DNA of 36,102 bases from Chitinophagaceae bacterium (GTDB lineage: Bacteria > Bacteroidota > Bacteroidia > Chitinophagales > Chitinophagaceae): positions 5,001 to 41,102 of the forward strand of contig CANCRO010000016.1 of assembly GCA_947380605.1 (NCBI GenBank), read 5' to 3'. Under the pieces are notes generated by a model, which was given only the letters and a program-made list of their open reading frames with translations, did not search any database and was not told the origin of the DNA. A program made the translations under genes and the position numbers. Below, piece after piece: positions 17,745-26,069 of the stretch. How positions within the stretch are numbered: position 1 is the first letter of the stretch; every line of letters starts with the position of its first letter.

Positions 17745-18188
17745 TTATTTTTTACCTGTATGACCAAAGCCGCCCTCTCCTCTTTGTGTACTATTAATTT
17801 CCTGTACCAAAATAAGCTTTGCTTTATCTACAGAACTTATCACCATTTGTGCAATTCGATCGCCATGAGACAAGACTTGTGGTTCATTACTTAAATTAAT
17901 CAGTATTACTTTCAATTCACCTCTATAATCACTATCAATAGTGCCAGGAGTATTCAGACAAGTGATCCCTTGTTTGATTGCCAGTCCACTTCTAGGTCTT
18001 ATTTGTGCTTCATATCCATCGGGCAATTCAATAAATAAACCAGTAGGTATTAAGGTTCTTTCCAATGATTGCAAAGTTATCGGTTGATCCAAATTGGCCC
18101 TTAAATCCATACCCGCCGAGCCCTCAGTTGCATAAGCCGGTAATTCATTGGAAGATTTGTTGATAATGTTTACAGCAATTGTATTCAT
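17745..18188 (-). CDS. dut: Deoxyuridine 5'-triphosphate nucleotidohydrolase
   Basis: This 147-residue trimeric-type dUTPase hydrolyses dUTP to dUMP, keeping uracil out of DNA and feeding dTMP synthesis. All five conserved motifs are visible in order: AGMDLRA (about 24-30), RPRSGLA, the [13 protein letters not shown] active-site loop, [10 protein letters not shown], and the C-terminal phosphate-closing [12 protein letters not shown]. Length is typical. It is followed closely by the DUF4292 gene. A TACCTTTG box at 18277-18284, between ispF and dut, suggests its own promoter. Confidence 0.97.
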   Translation of the reverse strand: MNTIAVNIINKSSNELPAYATEGSAGMDLRANLDQPITLQSLERTLIPTGLFIELPDGYEAQIRPRSGLAIKQGITCLNTPGTIDSDYRGELKVILINLSNEPQVLSHGDRIAQMVISSVDKAKLILVQEINSTQRGEGGFGHTGKK

Positions 18189-18276
18189 ATGATATCTCGT
18201 TTTTTATTTCTAAGCCCAACTAATTCTTAAAGGATTTTATAGCAGGCTCCAAAAAAATTAGTCAATATAATGGTAG

Positions 18277-18284
18277 CAAAGGTA
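18277..18284 (-). promoter_or_regulatory. Putative dut -7 box (TACCTTTG)
   Basis: Exact TAnnTTTG match on the minus strand inside the 125-base ispF-dut gap, 88 bases before the dut ATG. No clear -33 TTG. Confidence 0.45.
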
Positions 18285-18313
18285 ATGAGTTTACCGTTTT
18301 TGATGGTTGTTTT

Positions 18314-18808
18314 TTACTGCACTCCAGCTGCTTTTTTATTTAACAAAATGGATGCGTAAGCCACCAACCCTTCCTCCCTTCCAACAAAACCCATTTTTTC
18401 AGTTGTAGTAGCTTTGATAGATACGTCTGTAATTTGCAACGTTAAAATTTCAGCAATCACTTTTTGCATTGCTGGAACATACTCTTTAATCTTTGGCGCC
18501 TGCAAACATAGCGTGCTGTCGATATTTACGATGGTATACCCTGCATTTTTTATGAGATCAAAACTTTTTTTAAGTAATATTTTACTATCAATATTTTTCA
18601 ATGCAGCATCGGTATCAGGAAAATGCACTCCTATATCACCTAAACAGGCAGCTCCCAACATCGCATCACAAATAGCATGCAACAATACATCCGCATCACT
18701 ATGGCCAAGGGCTCCCTTGGGATGATCAATTTTAACCCCCCCTAACCAAAACTCTCTATCAGTAACTAGTTGATGAAAATCAATACCAAACCCTATTCTC
18801 AAACTCAT
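18314..18808 (-). CDS. ispF: 2-C-methyl-D-erythritol 2,4-cyclodiphosphate synthase
   Basis: This 164-residue enzyme performs the fifth step of the non-mevalonate isoprenoid pathway. Metal ligands Asp10 and His12 are in IGFGIDFHQL. The third ligand lies in GHSDADVLLHAICDAMLGA, and the family's DIGVHFPDTD follows. The C-terminal signature ATTTEKMGFVGREEGLVAYA is intact. It is a single-domain IspF, not fused to IspD. It follows the porV terminator and has a possible promoter at 18831-18838. Confidence 0.97.
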   Translation of the reverse strand: MSLRIGFGIDFHQLVTDREFWLGGVKIDHPKGALGHSDADVLLHAICDAMLGAACLGDIGVHFPDTDAALKNIDSKILLKKSFDLIKNAGYTIVNIDSTLCLQAPKIKEYVPAMQKVIAEILTLQITDVSIKATTTEKMGFVGREEGLVAYASILLNKKAAGVQ

Positions 18809-18830
18809 ATTATTTATTATTGATTAATAC

Positions 18831-18838
18831 CGAAGGTA
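18831..18838 (-). promoter_or_regulatory. Possible ispF -7 box (TACCTTCG, one mismatch)
   Basis: The minus strand reads TACCTTCG, one base off TAnnTTTG, 22 bases before the ispF ATG and just after the porV terminator. Confidence 0.3.
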
Positions 18839-18854
18839 CGTTAGTTTAAAAATA

Positions 18855-18888
18855 AAAAAGCGTTTCGACCTAAATCGAAACGCTTTTT
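18855..18888. terminator. Intrinsic terminator between porV and ispF
   Basis: A 14-bp perfect stem pairs 18855-18868 with 18875-18888 (core GCGTTTCGA/TCGAAACGC) around a 6-base loop, with five A's and five T's at its ends. It is 18 bases after the porV stop, so it ends the porV transcript. Confidence 0.85.
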
Positions 18889-18906
18889 AAAATTAAATAT
18901 TTTAAA

Positions 18907-20055
18907 TTACTTTTTCCCTTCAGCAAAGTCAAACACCAAGCTAAATCGCAAAGTATTAGACAGAGGATTACGGCTTACCCCAGAACCAGAAGGTAGAAGG
19001 TAAGAGAAATTGATTCCATAGGTGCTATACTTCAAACCTGCTCCTAGCGTAAAATATTGTCTATTTCCTTTTGTAGGATTCTCATAGAAATAGCCTGTAC
19101 GTAAAGCAAACTGATTATTATACCAGTATTCCACCCCTAAAGATGTCTGAAATTCCTTCAATTCTTCAGAAAATCCACCAGGTGCATCACCCAATGAGCT
19201 AAACCAACTACCTACCACTCCCTTACTACGATAGCTCACTAGTCCAGCGCTATCCCCCACTAATGGAGGCGTAGGCACCAATAATTTGTGAATATCTAGA
19301 CCGAAAGTAATTTTATTAGCTGGATCAATTGCTTTGGTATAAGCAACCCCTAAACCAAGGTTAGCAGGAATAAAATCCTTTTGATTAGCATCACTTGTAT
19401 AGGAAATTTTTGAACCCAAATTACTCAAGGTAACTCCATAGTTTAAACCAGATCCACCAGCATTAACTCCCGTGTGAAAAAGACTCAAATCTCCTGCAAC
19501 AGAAGAACCTGCTTTATATGAAACTCCATTGATAGTGCCACTAGCAAGGTTTGAGTTAATATACCTTAATGCAATGCCTAATGATAAATTACTAGACAAC
19601 TTTCTTGAGTATCCGGCATCAAAGGCAAATTCTCTTGGTCTGTAAGAACTTAAATCATTTCCTAAGTTGTCAGTAAATTGAATACTTCCTAAACTAAAAT
19701 ATCTTAAAGAACTGGAGATGGCTTGGTCTTCATCTAACTTATAGTATCCTGATAATGAAGCTAGATAAACATCATTCAATCCAAGATCTTTTAACCAAGG
19801 CGTGTAAGTAACTGAAATACCTCCTTTATTGGTATTAAATGGAGTTTTAGCTAAATTCCAAAATGACGAATTAGCATCAGGTGAAGTAGCAATACCCACG
19901 TCTCCCATTCCTCCACTTCTAGCATCAGGTGAAATTCTTAAGAAAGGAACCGCTGAAGTTACAACGTTTATAGTAGGATCCTGCGCTTGAAGATGACCGG
20001 TGGCGCTTACCAGTAAAATAACTAACCCTGTTAGTTTAATCATAGCCTTTTTCAT
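18907..20055 (-). CDS. porV: Type IX secretion system outer-membrane protein PorV (LptO)
   Basis: This 382-residue protein has a signal peptide (1-24, ending HLQAQ). The PorV signature follows at once: SAVPFLRISPDARSGGMGDVGIATSPD, then NSSFWNLAKTPF. The remainder is a FadL-like 14-strand barrel pattern (GVEYWYNNQFALRTGYFYENP, RQYFTLGAGLKYSTYGINFSY). PorV shuttles type IX cargo from the SprA translocon to the PorU sortase at the outer membrane. It is divergent from gldJ, another gene of this system. porU, which in flavobacteria lies beside porV and gldJ, is not here. A TATCTTTG box lies at 20145-20152. Confidence 0.93.
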   Translation of the reverse strand: MKKAMIKLTGLVILLVSATGHLQAQDPTINVVTSAVPFLRISPDARSGGMGDVGIATSPDANSSFWNLAKTPFNTNKGGISVTYTPWLKDLGLNDVYLASLSGYYKLDEDQAISSSLRYFSLGSIQFTDNLGNDLSSYRPREFAFDAGYSRKLSSNLSLGIALRYINSNLASGTINGVSYKAGSSVAGDLSLFHTGVNAGGSGLNYGVTLSNLGSKISYTSDANQKDFIPANLGLGVAYTKAIDPANKITFGLDIHKLLVPTPPLVGDSAGLVSYRSKGVVGSWFSSLGDAPGGFSEELKEFQTSLGVEYWYNNQFALRTGYFYENPTKGNRQYFTLGAGLKYSTYGINFSYLLPSGSGVSRNPLSNTLRFSLVFDFAEGKK

Positions 20056-20144
20056 TCTGTATTTTGTCTTGGTTAGGTAGACTTAGAATCGATAAGCTAT
20101 AATTTAGAGGTTTAAAATCTACAGGAATATCCCTGAATGAGGCT

Positions 20145-20152
20145 CAAAGATA
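20145..20152 (-). promoter_or_regulatory. Putative porV -7 box (TATCTTTG)
   Basis: Exact TAnnTTTG match on the minus strand, 89 bases before the porV ATG. It implies a leader of about 85 bases, unlike the very short leaders elsewhere in the window. Confidence 0.45.
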
Positions 20153-20235
20153 TAACATCTTGTTAAAAATAAAAGTAAAAAAGGATATTTTTTTCAGATA
20201 TTACTAACAAATAGGAAAGTTAATAAGCCTTATGA

Positions 20236-20308
20236 AAAGCATCATTCATCAAACTATTTTTATATAATAATTATTTATAATAAATAACAAGTATATAAAA
20301 GATGCTTT
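20236..20308. repeat. Nested inverted repeat in the porV-gldJ spacer
   Basis: AAAGCATC (20236-20243) pairs with GATGCTTT (20301-20308). TTTTATATA (20257-20265) pairs with TATATAAAA (20292-20300). The centre is a perfect 17-base palindrome, TTATTTAT-A-ATAAATAA (20271-20287). The right arm is continuous; the left arm has a 13-base interruption. Confidence 0.5.
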
Positions 20309-20425
20309 AGACATAAAATCAGTGGATTAGAATATCAATTTCTAAAAAATATAATTGAAATGACAAAAATTAGTAAATATCCATAAAATCACCGCTCATT
20401 ATGAGTCCATATCCTTTAAATTATT

Positions 20426-20433
20426 TATATTCG
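20426..20433 (+). promoter_or_regulatory. Possible gldJ -7 box (TATATTCG, one mismatch)
   Basis: It differs from TAnnTTTG at one base and lies 65 bases before the first gldJ ATG. No clear -33 element. Confidence 0.3.
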
Positions 20434-20498
20434 CAACCAAGTTTACTTAGGTAGCACAATAACTAAGGCAATCATTCGTTAATCAAGCTGCAAATTGT

Positions 20499-22070
20499 AT
20501 GCACATGTATAAAATGATTTATATAAAAAATTTATTTCTCCTTGCAATCCTAATTACCACATTAGGAGCTTGTAAGAATGGAGGTATTTTTGGAAAGAAA
20601 AAAAGTAAATCATCTGTTACTGGATGGAATTATGATGACAAAAATCAAGGTAATTTCCATGTAGCTAAAATGAAAGCACCCAAGGCTGGTCCAGGCTTAA
20701 TCTTTGTTCAAGGGGGTACTTTTGTGATGGGTGCTAAAGAAGAAGATGTAATGGCAGACTGGAACAATACACCCAAAAGAATCACCGTTCCTTCTTTTTT
20801 TATTGATGAAACTGAAGTTGCTAACGTTCATTACAGAGAATATATTTACTGGCTTGAAAATACCTTTAGCGCAGATTCAGGTGTATTAGCAAAAGCGCTA
20901 CCAGACACACTTGTATGGCGTGAAGAACTTGCTTATAATGAACCTTTTGTAGAATATTATTTCCGCCATCCTTCTTATAATTATTACCCAGTTGTGGGTG
21001 TTTCCTGGTTGCAGGCACATGATTTTTGTATTTGGAGAACTGACAGAGTTAATGAGTTAACTTTAATTGGAAAGGGATACCTTAAAAAAGATTTTGCTAA
21101 AAAAGAAATGAAAGGTGGTGGCGCAGATGCTACTTTTAATACAGATACCTATATCATGAATCCTGAATTAATTCAGGGAAGAGGTAAACCTAGAAAATCA
21201 GAATTTAATGATATCAATGGTAAACCTAGAGCAACCGTAAAAATAGAAGATGGAATTCTTAATATTGGTTACCGCTTACCTACAGAAGCTGAATGGGAAT
21301 ATGCTGCTTATGGGCTATTAGATCAAAATCCTAACCCAAGAAAGAAAGAAGGTAAAACAGGTGAGGAATTGATTTCTAATCAACAGATATATTCATGGAG
21401 TCATAATCCAAATGGATTAAGAGATAATAGAAGAGGCAGTTGGCAGGGAAAATTCTTAGCGAACTTTAAGCGTGGAAGTGGAGATAATATGGGTATTGCT
21501 GGTGGTTTGAATGACCGTTCCGCTATACCTGGAAGCATCAAAGCTTTTTACCCCAATGCCTTTGGTGTCTATAACATGAGTGGTAACGTGTCGGAGTGGG
21601 TTATGGATGTATATAGACCATTAACGCCTTCAGATGGAGAAGATTTTAACTACTTCCGTGGTAATAGATTTCAGAAATTTTTTAAAGGAAGTGGCGGCGA
21701 AGTAGAAAGAGATTCTCTTGGAAGATTGAAGAAAACTGATATAAAAGATGCAGAAGTTAAAAACAGAAGAAACTATCAGCATAACAATGCCCTTGGGTAT
21801 ATGGATGGGGATTCTTTAAGCACTTCAATATACTCTACTGGAGCCAGCACATTAATTAGCGATCATTCAAGAGTATTCAAAGGCGGTAGTTGGAATGATA
21901 GACCATATTGGCTTTCGCCAGGTGCTAGAAGATTTTTAGATGAAGATCAATCTTCTAGTAGCATCGGTTTTAGATGTGCCCAAACTTATTTAGGTTCTTC
22001 AGAAGGCCCAGGATTTAAAGAGGGAAATATCTTTGGAAAGCGAAAACAAAATAGCAAAAAGAAAATTTAA
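20499..22070 (+). CDS. gldJ: Gliding motility / type IX secretion lipoprotein GldJ
   Basis: This 523-residue protein has a lipoprotein signal (lipobox LGAC, Cys25). A large SUMF1/formylglycine-generating-enzyme-like fold follows: GPGLIFVQGGTFVMG, DWNNTPKRITVPSFFIDETEVAN, YPVVGVSWLQAHDFCIWRTDRVNE, YRLPTEAEWEYAAYG, AFGVYNMSGNVSEWVMD, RVFKGGSWNDRPYW and SIGFRCA. The DWNNTP and PDTLVWREELAYNE segments match GldJ rather than GldK. GldJ is an outer-membrane lipoprotein needed for the gliding motor and secretion. It sits beside porV (divergent) and murF (downstream). Alternative in-frame ATGs at 20505 and 20514 would leave the lipobox intact. A long terminator follows. Confidence 0.92.
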   Translation: MHMYKMIYIKNLFLLAILITTLGACKNGGIFGKKKSKSSVTGWNYDDKNQGNFHVAKMKAPKAGPGLIFVQGGTFVMGAKEEDVMADWNNTPKRITVPSFFIDETEVANVHYREYIYWLENTFSADSGVLAKALPDTLVWREELAYNEPFVEYYFRHPSYNYYPVVGVSWLQAHDFCIWRTDRVNELTLIGKGYLKKDFAKKEMKGGGADATFNTDTYIMNPELIQGRGKPRKSEFNDINGKPRATVKIEDGILNIGYRLPTEAEWEYAAYGLLDQNPNPRKKEGKTGEELISNQQIYSWSHNPNGLRDNRRGSWQGKFLANFKRGSGDNMGIAGGLNDRSAIPGSIKAFYPNAFGVYNMSGNVSEWVMDVYRPLTPSDGEDFNYFRGNRFQKFFKGSGGEVERDSLGRLKKTDIKDAEVKNRRNYQHNNALGYMDGDSLSTSIYSTGASTLISDHSRVFKGGSWNDRPYWLSPGARRFLDEDQSSSSIGFRCAQTYLGSSEGPGFKEGNIFGKRKQNSKKKI

Positions 22071-22078
22071 ATTAATTC

Positions 22079-22126
22079 ATATAAATAAAAACCCCTTCGG
22101 TAAGCTGAAGGGGTTTTTATTTATAT
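22079..22126. terminator. Long intrinsic terminator after gldJ
   Basis: A perfect 20-bp stem pairs 22079-22098 with 22107-22126, with an 8-base loop. The GC core is CCCCTTC/GAAGGGG, flanked by A-rich and T-rich arms. It lies just after the gldJ stop and separates it from murF. Confidence 0.9.
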
Positions 22127-22159
22127 GCCCATCGAGGATCAACTGATCCTTTTTTATTA

Positions 22160-22189
22160 TTGAAAATAATTTGATCTGCCTTATTTTTG
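22160..22189 (+). promoter_or_regulatory. murF promoter: TTG, 19-base spacer, TATTTTTG, 4 bases to ATG
   Basis: A TTG at 22160-22162 and an exact TAnnTTTG box at 22182-22189 are spaced 19 bases apart. The box ends 4 bases before the murF ATG, so the transcript should begin on or next to the start codon. Confidence 0.6.
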
Positions 22190-22193
22190 AGTC

Positions 22194-23474
22194 ATGCTTC
22201 TACAAGAATTATATGCTATTTTTCTACAACACCCCTCTATCCAAACGGATACGAGAAAATTAAAGTGGGGGGATTTATTTTTTGCCTTAAAGGGGCCCAA
22301 CTTTAATGGTAACCATTTTGCCAAACAAGCTCTAGATGCTGGGGCTGCCTATGTGATCATTGATGAGCCCATTCATTTGACAGATAACAGAATAATTGAA
22401 ACCACTAATTCCCTTCAATTATTGCAAGATTTAGCGAAGTACCACCGACAACAATTTACCATTCCATTTTTAGCCATCACAGGTAGTAACGGTAAAACTA
22501 CCACCAAAGAGCTGGTCAATGAAGTGTTGTCAACTACTTATAAAACCTACTGTACCCAAGGGAATTTGAATAATCATATTGGCATTCCGCTTACCCTTTT
22601 ATCAGTAAAAAAAGATGCAGAAATAGCAGTAATTGAAATGGGAGCTAATCACCAAAAAGAAATAGCTAGTTATTGTGAGTATACCCTACCCACCCATGGA
22701 ATCATCACCAATTGCGGTAAGGCCCATCTAGAAGGATTTGGCGGTGAAGAAGGAGTTATCAAAGGGAAAGGAGAATTATTTGATTACTTGAAAATAAGTG
22801 GAGGCACCGCTTTCATAATGAATGACTATGATTACCTAAAAAAAATAAGTGCTGGTATTTCTGCGATCAAAACGTATGGAACCGAAGATGCTGAAGTTGT
22901 CGGAAAAGCTGATAAGTCGGGGCATTTTCTTCAAGTAGAAATGACTAAGGGTACGGAAATAAAAAAAATTAAAACCAAGCTGGTAGGTGAATATAACCTT
23001 CCCAATGTACTAGTAGCGGTGACTATTGGTAAATATTTTTCAGTACCCGACCAATCCATTCAACAAGCATTAGAAAATTATACCCCTTCCAATAGCCGAT
23101 CGCAATTAATACAAAAAGATGGCAACGAAATAATTTTGGATGCTTACAATGCCAACCCTTCTAGCATGAAGGCTGCTATTGAAAATTTTGCAACAATGGA
23201 GGGAGATGAAAAAATATTACTATTAGGTGGCATGATGGAACTTGGAAATGAAAGTATTGCAGAACACCACGCTATCGTAAAGCTAATTGATCAATATCGT
23301 TGGAAAGCCGTAGTACTGGTAGGAGGAGATTTCGAAAAAGTAATCAATCATAAATATCTTTTCTTTCAAAAAGTTGCAGAAGCAAAAGGGTGGCTACAAC
23401 AACAAGCTTATCATGGAGCGAAGTTATTGGTGAAGGGTTCTAGAAGTATGCAAATGGAAAAAGTATTGGAATAA
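22194..23474 (+). CDS. murF: UDP-N-acetylmuramoyl-tripeptide--D-alanyl-D-alanine ligase
   Basis: This 426-residue Mur ligase adds D-Ala-D-Ala to the UDP-MurNAc tripeptide in the last cytoplasmic step of peptidoglycan precursor synthesis. The N-terminal domain has the MurF opening DTRKLKWGDLFFALKGPNFNGNHFA. The ATP loop ITGSNGKTTTKELV is near residues 95-108. NLNNHIGIPLTLL and VIEMGANHQKEIA are MurF-specific, and DAYNANPSSMKAAI with LLLGGMMELG marks the C-terminal domain. It lies after gldJ but behind a strong terminator and has its own promoter. Confidence 0.96.
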   Translation: MLLQELYAIFLQHPSIQTDTRKLKWGDLFFALKGPNFNGNHFAKQALDAGAAYVIIDEPIHLTDNRIIETTNSLQLLQDLAKYHRQQFTIPFLAITGSNGKTTTKELVNEVLSTTYKTYCTQGNLNNHIGIPLTLLSVKKDAEIAVIEMGANHQKEIASYCEYTLPTHGIITNCGKAHLEGFGGEEGVIKGKGELFDYLKISGGTAFIMNDYDYLKKISAGISAIKTYGTEDAEVVGKADKSGHFLQVEMTKGTEIKKIKTKLVGEYNLPNVLVAVTIGKYFSVPDQSIQQALENYTPSNSRSQLIQKDGNEIILDAYNANPSSMKAAIENFATMEGDEKILLLGGMMELGNESIAEHHAIVKLIDQYRWKAVVLVGGDFEKVINHKYLFFQKVAEAKGWLQQQAYHGAKLLVKGSRSMQMEKVLE

Positions 23475-23499
23475 ATAAAACGATAAAAATCAATTCCAG

Positions 23500-25980
23500 T
23501 TATAGCGTTCTATTTAAATACTCTTGTAATTCAGCCTCCGTTTTAATTAATACATCTCTTACTTTACTTCCTTGATTGGGACCTACTACACCCGCTGCTT
23601 CTAATTGATCCATTAATCTTCCTGCTCGATTATATCCAAGTTTCATTCTTCTCTGCAATAAAGAGGTACTTCCACTTTGACTGGCAACAATTAACCTAGC
23701 GGCATCTTCAAAAAGAGGATCTTTATCATTTAGATCAAAATCCTTTCCCTCCATTTCTTTTTCATCGACATATTCAGGCAATAAAAAAGCTTGCGTATAT
23801 CCTCGCTGACTTCCAATAAAATCAACAATTTTATCTACTTCAGGAGTATCCACAAAAGCACATTGCAAACGCACTAGCTCACCATTATGACTTATCAACA
23901 TATCCCCTTTACCTATCAATTGTTCTGCTCCACCTGCATCTAATATTGTACGGCTATCTATTTTACTACTTACCTTAAAAGCTATTCTTGCAGGGAAATT
24001 CGCCTTTATAGTACCGGTAATAATATTTACGCTTGGTCGCTGGGTGGCTATAATTAAGTGAACCCCTACTGCCCTAGCCAATTGAGCTAATCTTGCAATA
24101 GGCATTTCAACCTCTTTACCTGCTGTCATAATCAAATCAGCAAATTCATCCACTACCAAAACTATGAATGGTAAAAATTGGTGGCCTTTTTCAGGACTTA
24201 ATTTTCTTGCTACAAATTTCTCGTTATACTCCCTGATATTTCTACAGCCAGCTTCCTTTAAAAGATCGTATCGATTATCCATTTCAATACACAAGGCATT
24301 CAGTGTATGTACTACTTTTTTGGTATCGGTAATAATTGCATCTTCTTCACCAGGGAGCTTTGCTAAAAAGTGTTTTTCAATAGTTTTATAAATACTCAGT
24401 TCCACTTTTTTAGGATCTACCAAAACAAACTTAAGTTGGGAAGGATGTTTTTTATATAATAAAGAAACTAAAATTGCATTAAGTCCTACAGATTTACCTT
24501 GACCAGTAGCACCTGCCATTAATAGATGGGGCATACTTGCTAGATCTACTATAAAATTTTCATTATCTATCTTTTTACCAATAGCTATCGGAAGAGAAAA
24601 ATTATTATTTTGAAATTTATCCGAAGAAAGCAATGTGCGCATACTCACAATTGTCTTTTTGGTATTGGGCACTTCTATTCCTATAGTTCCTTTTCCAGGA
24701 ATGGGGGCAATAATTCTAATACCTAATGCTGCCAGACTAAGTGCAATGTCATCTTCCAAATTTTTGATCCTAGATATTCTAACACCTGCAGCTGGAATAA
24801 TTTCGTATAAGGTAACCGTTGGACCAACCGTAGCAGTAATTTTTTGAATCGATATATCGTAGTTCTTTAGTGTATTTAAGATCTGTGTCTTATTTGTTTC
24901 TAGCTCATTAGGATCCTGAACAATTTTTTCACTACCATGAGCTTCTAATAAATCGAGGGTAGGGTATTTGTAATCTCTCAAATCTAATATTGGATCATAG
25001 GGGGTGCCTAGTGAAGCATGTTTTGGCTTTGAAATTAATTGTTCGTCAGCATCTGCCTTTTCTGGGATGTTTTTAATTTCTAGTTCTAAGGAAGGAGACT
25101 CCTCTTTATTTTTAGATTGTTTCGGTTCAACTGGTGTTTCAAAAAAGATTGGCTCTTCTATTATTGGTTCTGCTGGTGGAGTTTCTTTTTCAACAATTTG
25201 AATGTCATGCTGAGGAGAGTTATTCAATTGATCATCAATCAAAAGCATGGCTCCATCTGACTTTAGATAATTTCCCTTTACTTCGTTATCAGTCGAAACT
25301 TCTTCTACATCGTTAATTGCTGACTCAGTTAATTCAGTTTCGTCCTGGCCTCCTTTGGCTAACAATTGTTTAGACGGTAAAGAAAAAACTGGATTAAAGC
25401 GCCATATAATATAACCTAACAAACTAACTGCCAACAATGCAACTGTGCCCACTTGACCTAAGCGCATATACAACCATTCCCTACTTGCATCACCAGCAGA
25501 ACCTCCAAAAGGAAATCTATTTCCTTTCATTATTACGGAAGCTGCCACACTTAATAAAGGCAATCCGATAATTAAATATTTCAGATTTCGGCGAAATGAA
25601 AATACTTTTTTTCCAAAAAATAAATTAACTCCCAGTACAAAAAAAGTAGTACAAAAAAGATAAGACGCCATTCCAAAACCATGGCGAATAAAAATTTCAG
25701 ATAAAAAAGCCCCTAATGTGCCGAGCAGGTTTTCTACTTTAATATTATTTGCTAATAGCATTCGATAGCTAAATTTATCTTGATCTACATCCCAGGTAAA
25801 AAGATAAGAAGAGAAAGCAATAAACAACATAAATGCAATTAGTAAGAAGATAGCGCCTACAATTTTATGTGTACGTTCATCTTTAAGTAACTGTTTAACA
25901 GCAACCTTTTCTTCGATATCAGATTTAAATGTCTCCTCAATTGGAGCATCAGACTTGGTAGATTTAACTTTATTAGCCAT
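23500..25980 (-). CDS. ftsK: DNA translocase FtsK
   Basis: With the ATG at 25980 the protein has 826 residues. The open frame extends to a TTG at 26004, but that lies inside the promoter. The N-terminal part has about four transmembrane helices (residues 45-210: IVGAIFLLIAFMLFIAFSSY, ASYLFCTTFFVLGVNLFFG). An acidic Glu/Pro-rich linker follows (about 210-330). The RecA-like motor has Walker A GATGQGKS (Lys496) and Walker B IVLVVDEFADL (Asp611), with ATQRPSVNIITGTIKANFPARIAFK. A C-terminal winged-helix gamma domain (about 755-815, DAARLIVASQSGSTSLLQRRMKLGYNRAGRLMDQLE) reads KOPS-like sites. It pumps chromosomal DNA through the division septum. It is divergent from the histidine kinase, 89 bases away. 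Confidence 0.95.
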   Translation of the reverse strand: MANKVKSTKSDAPIEETFKSDIEEKVAVKQLLKDERTHKIVGAIFLLIAFMLFIAFSSYLFTWDVDQDKFSYRMLLANNIKVENLLGTLGAFLSEIFIRHGFGMASYLFCTTFFVLGVNLFFGKKVFSFRRNLKYLIIGLPLLSVAASVIMKGNRFPFGGSAGDASREWLYMRLGQVGTVALLAVSLLGYIIWRFNPVFSLPSKQLLAKGGQDETELTESAINDVEEVSTDNEVKGNYLKSDGAMLLIDDQLNNSPQHDIQIVEKETPPAEPIIEEPIFFETPVEPKQSKNKEESPSLELEIKNIPEKADADEQLISKPKHASLGTPYDPILDLRDYKYPTLDLLEAHGSEKIVQDPNELETNKTQILNTLKNYDISIQKITATVGPTVTLYEIIPAAGVRISRIKNLEDDIALSLAALGIRIIAPIPGKGTIGIEVPNTKKTIVSMRTLLSSDKFQNNNFSLPIAIGKKIDNENFIVDLASMPHLLMAGATGQGKSVGLNAILVSLLYKKHPSQLKFVLVDPKKVELSIYKTIEKHFLAKLPGEEDAIITDTKKVVHTLNALCIEMDNRYDLLKEAGCRNIREYNEKFVARKLSPEKGHQFLPFIVLVVDEFADLIMTAGKEVEMPIARLAQLARAVGVHLIIATQRPSVNIITGTIKANFPARIAFKVSSKIDSRTILDAGGAEQLIGKGDMLISHNGELVRLQCAFVDTPEVDKIVDFIGSQRGYTQAFLLPEYVDEKEMEGKDFDLNDKDPLFEDAARLIVASQSGSTSLLQRRMKLGYNRAGRLMDQLEAAGVVGPNQGSKVRDVLIKTEAELQEYLNRTL

Positions 25981-25985
25981 TGAGA

Positions 25986-26013
25986 CAAAGATAATTAAAA
26001 ACAATTACTCAAA
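25986..26013 (-). promoter_or_regulatory. ftsK promoter: TTTG, 16-base spacer, TATCTTTG, 5 bases to ATG
   Basis: On the minus strand TTTG (26010-26013) is followed after 16 bases by TATCTTTG (25986-25993). The box ends 5 bases before the ATG at 25980. It supports that ATG over the upstream TTG and predicts a leaderless transcript. Confidence 0.6.
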
Positions 26014-26069
26014 AACCCTTCAATTTCGATGGGGTAGATTGGTCTCAAAATGCAATAATTGATGTAAGT

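Larger units (their letters stand above)
20056..20498. other. 443-bp divergent porV-gldJ intergenic region
   Basis: It contains promoter-like boxes facing both ways (20145-20152 minus, 20426-20433 plus) and a large nested AT-rich inverted repeat between them (20236-20308). No coding frame or RNA gene is evident. Shared control of two type IX/gliding genes is plausible but not shown. Confidence 0.5.

Noticed and set aside
25981-26004. Longer FtsK start at TTG 26004
   Set aside because: The extra codons coincide with the TATCTTTG promoter box, and the ATG at 25980 gives a natural hydrophilic N-terminus (MANKVKSTK).
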